Positions 6,630-9,807 of a DNA stretch of 9,807 nucleotides are shown piece after piece. Position 1 is the first letter of the stretch. Each line of letters starts with the position of its first letter. This DNA comes from CAYYHA01 sp964471535 (lineage in GTDB: Bacteria; Myxococcota; Myxococcia; SLRQ01). Position numbers and translations under genes: made by a program. The stretch spans positions 1 to 9,807 of the forward strand of contig CAYYHA010000156.1 of NCBI GenBank assembly GCA_964471535.1, in the 5' to 3' direction. The notes beneath the pieces are model-generated. The model saw nothing but the letters and a program-made list of their open reading frames with translations. It was not told where the DNA came from and ran no database searches.

Positions 6630-7423
6630 GCACACGCGAGATCTCCATCCGGCCCCGCCCGCATCCCCGCCTCCTGCACGGACCCATCCTGGCGGCCGCA
6701 CTTCTTTGCGGCCTCTGGGGCGCCGCCGGCTGTGCCACCCCCGCCTCGGCCGAGGGCGCAGCGGCACCCGAGTCTGCACCGGCTCCCGGCGCGGCGGCCC
6801 CCGACGAGGCCCACGCCTACCGGCACCACGGCCACGGGCCCCACCGCTTCGACGACCCCGAAGCGTGGGCCAAGCGCTTCGAGGACCCCAGCCGGGACGC
6901 CTGGCAGAAGCCGGACGATGTCCTCGATCGCCTCGGGCTCGAACCCTCCTTTCGCGTCGCCGACATCGGCTCGGCCACCGGTTACTTCTCGGTACGCATC
7001 GCCTCACGTGTCCCCAACGGACGCGTGTGGGGGGTAGACATCGAGCCGGCGATGGTCCGTTACCTCAACGACCGGGCGCGACGCGAGGGGAAGGACAACC
7101 TCTTCAGCATCCTGGGCACCCCCGAGGACCCGCTGATCCCCGAGCCCGTGCACGTGGTGCTCGTAGTGAACACCTACCACCACATCGAGGCCCGCCCAGC
7201 CTACTTCCGGAACCTCGCTTCCCGCCTCGAGCCCGGTGGGCGCATCGTCCTCATCGACTTCAAGCAGGGCAAGCTCCCCGTGGGCCCACCCGAGTCGATG
7301 AAAATCCCTGGCGAGCAGGTGGACGCCGAGATGGCCGAGGCGGGATACGAGCGGGTGGAGGCCGACACCGCGCTGTTGCCCTACCAATGGATCCGCATCT
7401 ACCAGGTGCGCCGCGGGGGCTGA
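6626..7423 (+). CDS. Class I SAM-dependent methyltransferase with lipoprotein signal peptide
   Basis: The 265-residue protein has two parts. Residues 1-36 look like a lipoprotein signal: basic start, hydrophobic core ILAAALLCGLW, then GAAGC with C36 as the candidate lipidated cysteine (Ala at -3 is less usual than Leu). An Ala/Pro/Glu-rich linker and a His-rich patch (HAYRHHGHGPHRF, 63-75) follow. From about 75 it is a Rossmann methyltransferase: DPSRDAWQKPDDVL before motif I VADIGSATGYF (111-121), acidic D138 in VDIEPAMV, then VLVVNTYHHIEARPAYF (178-194) and LEPGGRIVLIDF (201-212). Family knowledge predicts SAM-dependent methylation, but export would separate the enzyme from cytoplasmic SAM, so the substrate and location are open. 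The ATG overlaps the kinase stop by 4 bases, arguing for co-expression. If translation began further in, the protein would be cytosolic, but no better start is seen. Confidence 0.85.
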   Translation: MSTREISIRPRPHPRLLHGPILAAALLCGLWGAAGCATPASAEGAAAPESAPAPGAAAPDEAHAYRHHGHGPHRFDDPEAWAKRFEDPSRDAWQKPDDVLDRLGLEPSFRVADIGSATGYFSVRIASRVPNGRVWGVDIEPAMVRYLNDRARREGKDNLFSILGTPEDPLIPEPVHVVLVVNTYHHIEARPAYFRNLASRLEPGGRIVLIDFKQGKLPVGPPESMKIPGEQVDAEMAEAGYERVEADTALLPYQWIRIYQVRRGG

Positions 7424-8325
7424 CCCGGCGAACCGTCACGCTGCCTCGGGACGCCTCGGGACGCCTCGATGCGGCGCTCTCACGACTTCTCCCCCATGTC
7501 AGTCGCCGCCGGCTGAAGCGTGCCTTCCGGGAGGGCCGCATCGAGGTCGCCGGCCGGCGGGTTCGGGGCAGCCACCCCGCCTCGGGTGGGCTCGAGGTGG
7601 TGCTCGTGGGTCTCGACGACGCGACCTCGCCTGCCCCCTGCCCGATGCCGATCGAAACGGTCTACGAGGACCCGTGGCTGCTCGTGGTCGAGAAGCCCGC
7701 CGGCCTCCCCGTCCTACCCCGCACCCCCGAGGAGGCCGGCAGCGTCGCCGGAGCCGTGCTCGCCCGGAGGCCCGAGCTTCGCGGGGTGGGCGACCTGCCC
7801 TTGGCGCCGGGCCTGTGTCACCGCCTCGATCGTGAGACCTCCGGCCTCCTCCTCTTCGCCAAGGACCCGGACACCTTCGCGGTGGTGCGGCGCCTCTTCG
7901 AACGCCGGGCCGTCGACAAGCGTTACCTCGCAGTGGTCGCCGGCGTGCTCCGGCGTGGGGGCAGCGTGCGCGCCCCCATCGGCCGCCCCGCGGGACGGGG
8001 CGCCATGCTCCGGGTGGACGACGGCCGCACCCGGCTGCGCAAGGTGTGGCCCGCTTTGACCCACTACCAGCCCCTGCGCAGTCGCGGGGACCGCACCTTG
8101 GTGGAGGTACGCATCGAGACCGGGGTGACCCACCAGATCCGGGTTCACCTCGCCTCGATCGGCCACCCTCTGCTGGGCGACGTGCGCTATGGGGGACCGG
8201 CGGCGCCGCGCCTGGCACTCCATGCGTCGAGCCTGGGTCTGCCCCACCCTCGGAACGGCCGGTGGCTCGTGGTGCACAGCCCCGGGGCAGACGCGGTCGC
8301 TACGATGCTCGACGCGCCTGCCTAG
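7387..8325 (+). CDS. RluA-family pseudouridine synthase with S4 domain
   Basis: Isomerises uridine to pseudouridine in rRNA or tRNA. From the ATG at 7387 it has 312 residues, normal for the RluA/RluC/RluD group. An S4 RNA-binding domain occupies about 26-74 (GRLDAALSRLL, SRRRLKRAFREGRIEVAGRRV). The catalytic domain follows, with YEDPWLLVVEKPAGLPVLP, the signature CHRLDRETSGLLLFAKD containing catalytic D148, the later RYLAVVAGVL, and ETGVTHQIRVHLASIGHPLLGD. The exact target site cannot be assigned. The start is uncertain: the ATG overlaps the methyltransferase gene by 37 bases and has no ribosome binding site, while the conserved protein would begin naturally near TRRTVTLP, where the only in-frame near-start is CTG at 7420, overlapping the previous stop as CTGA. 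The next ATG lies beyond the S4 domain. Convergent with the peptidase gene, 75 bases away. Confidence 0.9.
   Translation: MDPHLPGAPRGLTRRTVTLPRDASGRLDAALSRLLPHVSRRRLKRAFREGRIEVAGRRVRGSHPASGGLEVVLVGLDDATSPAPCPMPIETVYEDPWLLVVEKPAGLPVLPRTPEEAGSVAGAVLARRPELRGVGDLPLAPGLCHRLDRETSGLLLFAKDPDTFAVVRRLFERRAVDKRYLAVVAGVLRRGGSVRAPIGRPAGRGAMLRVDDGRTRLRKVWPALTHYQPLRSRGDRTLVEVRIETGVTHQIRVHLASIGHPLLGDVRYGGPAAPRLALHASSLGLPHPRNGRWLVVHSPGADAVATMLDAPA
7443..7468 (+). repeat. 10-bp tandem repeat in the S4 domain coding region
   Basis: GCCTCGGGAC occurs twice in direct tandem (7443-7462), followed by a partial third copy GCCTCG. It encodes part of LPRDASGRLD, a normal-looking S4 lead-in, so the current copy number is in frame. 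A unit of 10 is not a multiple of three, so gain or loss of a copy would shift the frame. Confidence 0.8.
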
Positions 8326-8400
8326 GGGCAGCGTCCTCGCGCGAGTGGCCGCACGGGGGCCGCCGGCACGCGGTTCGAAGGGCCCCTGACCCGGTCGCTT

Positions 8401-9807
8401 CTAGGGCACGTAGTTGCCGGGGTTGCGGTAGTGGGCGCAGGCGTCGTTGAAGGGCTGGCGCCAGTTGCCGGTGAAGGGCGTACCCTCGAGGATCTCGAAA
8501 TGGAGGTGGGGACCGCTCGAGTAGCCTTCGCTTCCGATCTCACCGATCGGCTGCCCCCGTGTGACACAGTCTCCTACCTGCACGTAGGCCGCCTGGTTGT
8601 GGCTGTAGGTGGAGTAGAGGTTCGGGCCGTGCCGGATGACGATGGCATGGTCACCTCGGCCAACGCCCGGACCCTGTAACCACAGAGGGCCCACCCAGAC
8701 GACCTGTCCATCGGCGGCCGCGTACACGTATTGACCGTAGCCGGCACAGATGTCCACGCCGGTGTGAAACCCGCACGGCTGGTAGGTGATCCGCCGGCCA
8801 TAGGCTTGGCACACCCAGTTGCTTCCGGCCACGGGCCAGACCCAATCGGTGGGAGGGGTGTTGCCGCAGCTCCCACCTCCACCGCTGGAGCCGCAGACGG
8901 CATGGGGGTGGGCGGTGCCGGTGCACGCGCTCGGCTGGGTGCACTGCCAGCTGCCATTGGCACAGGCATACCACCCGCACTGGCTCTGGCCGCATCCGGC
9001 ATAGCTGACCTGCACGCAGTCCCCGTCGGGCACCTGGCGGCCGAGGGTCTGGGACCAGCAGGACTGTCCGCAGGCCGCGTGGTCGAAGGCCTCACCGCTG
9101 CAGCTGCTCCGATCGGTGCAGGCCCAGGCGCCGTCGTCACAAACGAACCACCCGCAGCTCTGCTGTCCACAGGCGGCATAGCTGACCTGCACGCAGGTGC
9201 CGGAGTCGACCTGACGGCCGAGGGTAGCCGACCAGCAGGGATCGGCGGGGGGCGGGCACACGCTCTCCTCTGCGGTGCCTTTCGGCTGGCAGCTTCCGTT
9301 GCAGGGGAACCACTGGCACTCGTCGCCGTACTGCGTGCAGCTCGCCTCGTCGCTCAAGGCGTTGCAGAAGCCGGGGCAGACCGTCTCGATGGGCGTGCCC
9401 TTGGGGCGACAGGCCTCGGCGCAGGCGTACCATGCGCACTCGGATCCGTACTGGTTGCAGCTCGCTTCGTCGGCGAGCCCGCTGCAGAAGCCAGGACAGG
9501 CCTCCTCGAGGGGCGTTCCCTGCGGATGGCACGCCTGGGCACACGCATACCAGGCGCACCCACTCATGCGATCGCAGGCCCCGAGATCGGAAAGCCCCTC
9601 GCACTCGCTGGGGCAGGCGGCGTGGGCATGGGCCTGCCCGGTGCAGGTCCCTCCGCCGCCGCCACAGAGCCAGGCGCCGTCGGAGCACTCGTACCAGCCA
9701 CAGGTCGACTGACCGCAGGCGGCATAGGTGACTTGGACGCACTCACCGCTCGGCACCTCCCGTCCGAGGGTGGCCGACCAGCAGGGATCCTCCGTGCTGG
9801 GTGGGGG
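8401..9807 (-). CDS. Secreted Cys-rich repeat protein with C-terminal M23 peptidase (N-terminus beyond window)
   Basis: The open frame continues through the right edge, so 468 C-terminal residues are visible; the Met/Val near 9756 lies inside a repeat and is not a start. Residues 9-305 form Cys-rich modules in the order A1-B1-B2-B3-A2-A3, then a GSSGGGGSCGN linker, then an M23 (LytM-like) domain at about 333-445. The peptidase has both zinc motifs, FHTGVD (H348, D352) and GPHLHFEI (H434, H436), plus TYSHN (H403) at the usual place of a catalytic histidine, so it should be active on peptidoglycan cross-bridges or other Gly-rich peptides. There are 48 cysteines, about one residue in ten, five of them in the peptidase part, which implies an oxidised, extracytoplasmic protein; the signal peptide is outside the window. 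The Cys modules are not a family I recognise; they may bind wall, surface or prey polymers. It ends convergent with the pseudouridine synthase gene. Confidence 0.88.
   Translation of the reverse strand, partial: PPPSTEDPCWSATLGREVPSGECVQVTYAACGQSTCGWYECSDGAWLCGGGGGTCTGQAHAHAACPSECEGLSDLGACDRMSGCAWYACAQACHPQGTPLEEACPGFCSGLADEASCNQYGSECAWYACAEACRPKGTPIETVCPGFCNALSDEASCTQYGDECQWFPCNGSCQPKGTAEESVCPPPADPCWSATLGRQVDSGTCVQVSYAACGQQSCGWFVCDDGAWACTDRSSCSGEAFDHAACGQSCWSQTLGRQVPDGDCVQVSYAGCGQSQCGWYACANGSWQCTQPSACTGTAHPHAVCGSSGGGGSCGNTPPTDWVWPVAGSNWVCQAYGRRITYQPCGFHTGVDICAGYGQYVYAAADGQVVWVGPLWLQGPGVGRGDHAIVIRHGPNLYSTYSHNQAAYVQVGDCVTRGQPIGEIGSEGYSSGPHLHFEILEGTPFTGNWRQPFNDACAHYRNPGNYVP
8893..9237 (-). repeat. 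Cys-rich modules A2 and A3 (8 cysteines each)
   Basis: A2 covers 9070-9237 and A3 covers 8893-9060, separated by three residues. Both have Cys intervals 13, 7, 4, 4, 6, 5, 9, identical to each other and one residue different from A1. Conserved text includes TLGRQV, CVQVSYA, CGW and a final H-A-[AV]-C. They sit directly before the Gly-rich linker to the peptidase. Confidence 0.85.
9259..9615 (-). repeat. Tandem Cys-rich modules B1-B2-B3 (about 40 residues each)
   Basis: Three tandem units: 9499-9615 (39 codons), 9379-9498 and 9259-9378 (40 codons each). Shared plan: CPGFC, then SGLADEASC, then CAWYAC, then an AC/SC pair before HPQGTP or RPKGTP. Cys intervals are 3, 8, 5 or 6, 4, 3 and 10. B2 and B3 are closest to each other. 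The CAWYAC core matches CGWYxC in the A modules. Confidence 0.85.
9613..9783 (-). repeat. Cys-rich module A1 (8 cysteines)
   Basis: Starts CWSATLGREVPSGECVQV. Cysteines at protein residues 9, 23, 31, 36, 41, 48, 55 and 65; intervening lengths 13, 7, 4, 4, 6, 6, 9. Contains CGWYEC and ends near HAHAAC. Its last Cys is also the first Cys of module B1. The start of the module is only 8 residues from the window edge, so more copies may lie upstream. Confidence 0.85.

Noticed and set aside
6226..7386. Upstream two-fifths of a long plus-strand open frame that ends with the pseudouridine synthase
   Set aside because: It runs antiphase through the kinase and methyltransferase genes, is Arg/Pro/Ser-rich without any domain, and becomes real protein only from about 7387. 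It is frame read-through in GC-rich DNA, not a fusion.
8356..8386. GGGGCC / GGCCCC inverted repeat between the convergent genes as a terminator
   Set aside because: Only 6 bp with a 19-base loop and no T run; expected by chance at this GC content.
9754..9756. Candidate start codon of the Cys-rich peptidase gene
   Set aside because: The GTG falls inside the conserved LGREVPSGEC of module A1, and the frame stays open with module sequence to the window edge.
8401..9807. Cys-rich repeat region as a CRISPR array or DNA satellite
   Set aside because: Repetition is at the protein level in a continuous reading frame; copies differ at many bases and have no uniform spacers.

Overview
The window is very GC-rich (third codon positions are almost all G or C) and gene-dense. 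The gene set points to a delta-proteobacterial lineage, most likely Myxococcota: an eukaryote-like Ser/Thr kinase with a non-canonical HRD loop, an FHA-GGDEF protein, a GH57 amylase-type enzyme and a large Cys-rich repeat protein carrying a peptidase. That placement is inference from gene content; there is no rRNA or marker gene. I see no tRNA, rRNA, insertion sequence, CRISPR array or phage gene. Eight protein genes cover nearly everything and no gene-free stretch exceeds 131 bases.

Left part (1-1333, minus strand): moeA, the molybdenum insertase of molybdopterin cofactor synthesis, is followed by the start of a TatD-like metal hydrolase gene that runs off the left edge; the two share an ATGA stop/start overlap. 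A 104-base divergent gap (1334-1437) separates them from the next group.

Middle-left (1438-5556, plus strand): a tight run of add (adenosine deaminase family), a GH57 glycoside hydrolase whose start lies inside the end of add, and an FHA-GGDEF diguanylate cyclase. Spacing suggests one transcript. add has no visible Shine-Dalgarno sequence, and an extended -10-like box sits exactly where a leaderless message would need it.

Middle-right (5688-8325, plus strand): a second overlapping run after a 131-base gap with a GC-rich hairpin: a soluble Ser/Thr protein kinase, a class I SAM methyltransferase that carries a lipoprotein-type signal peptide, and an RluA-family pseudouridine synthase. A kinase beside an FHA-domain cyclase suggests, without proving, a phospho-threonine to c-di-GMP link.

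Right part (8401-9807, minus strand): the C-terminal 468 residues of a secreted protein, convergent with the pseudouridine synthase and open at the right edge. It has 48 cysteines, arranged in two kinds of repeat module (A1-B1-B2-B3-A2-A3) with near-invariant Cys spacing, followed by an intact M23 (LytM-type) zinc peptidase domain. This is the least ordinary object in the window.
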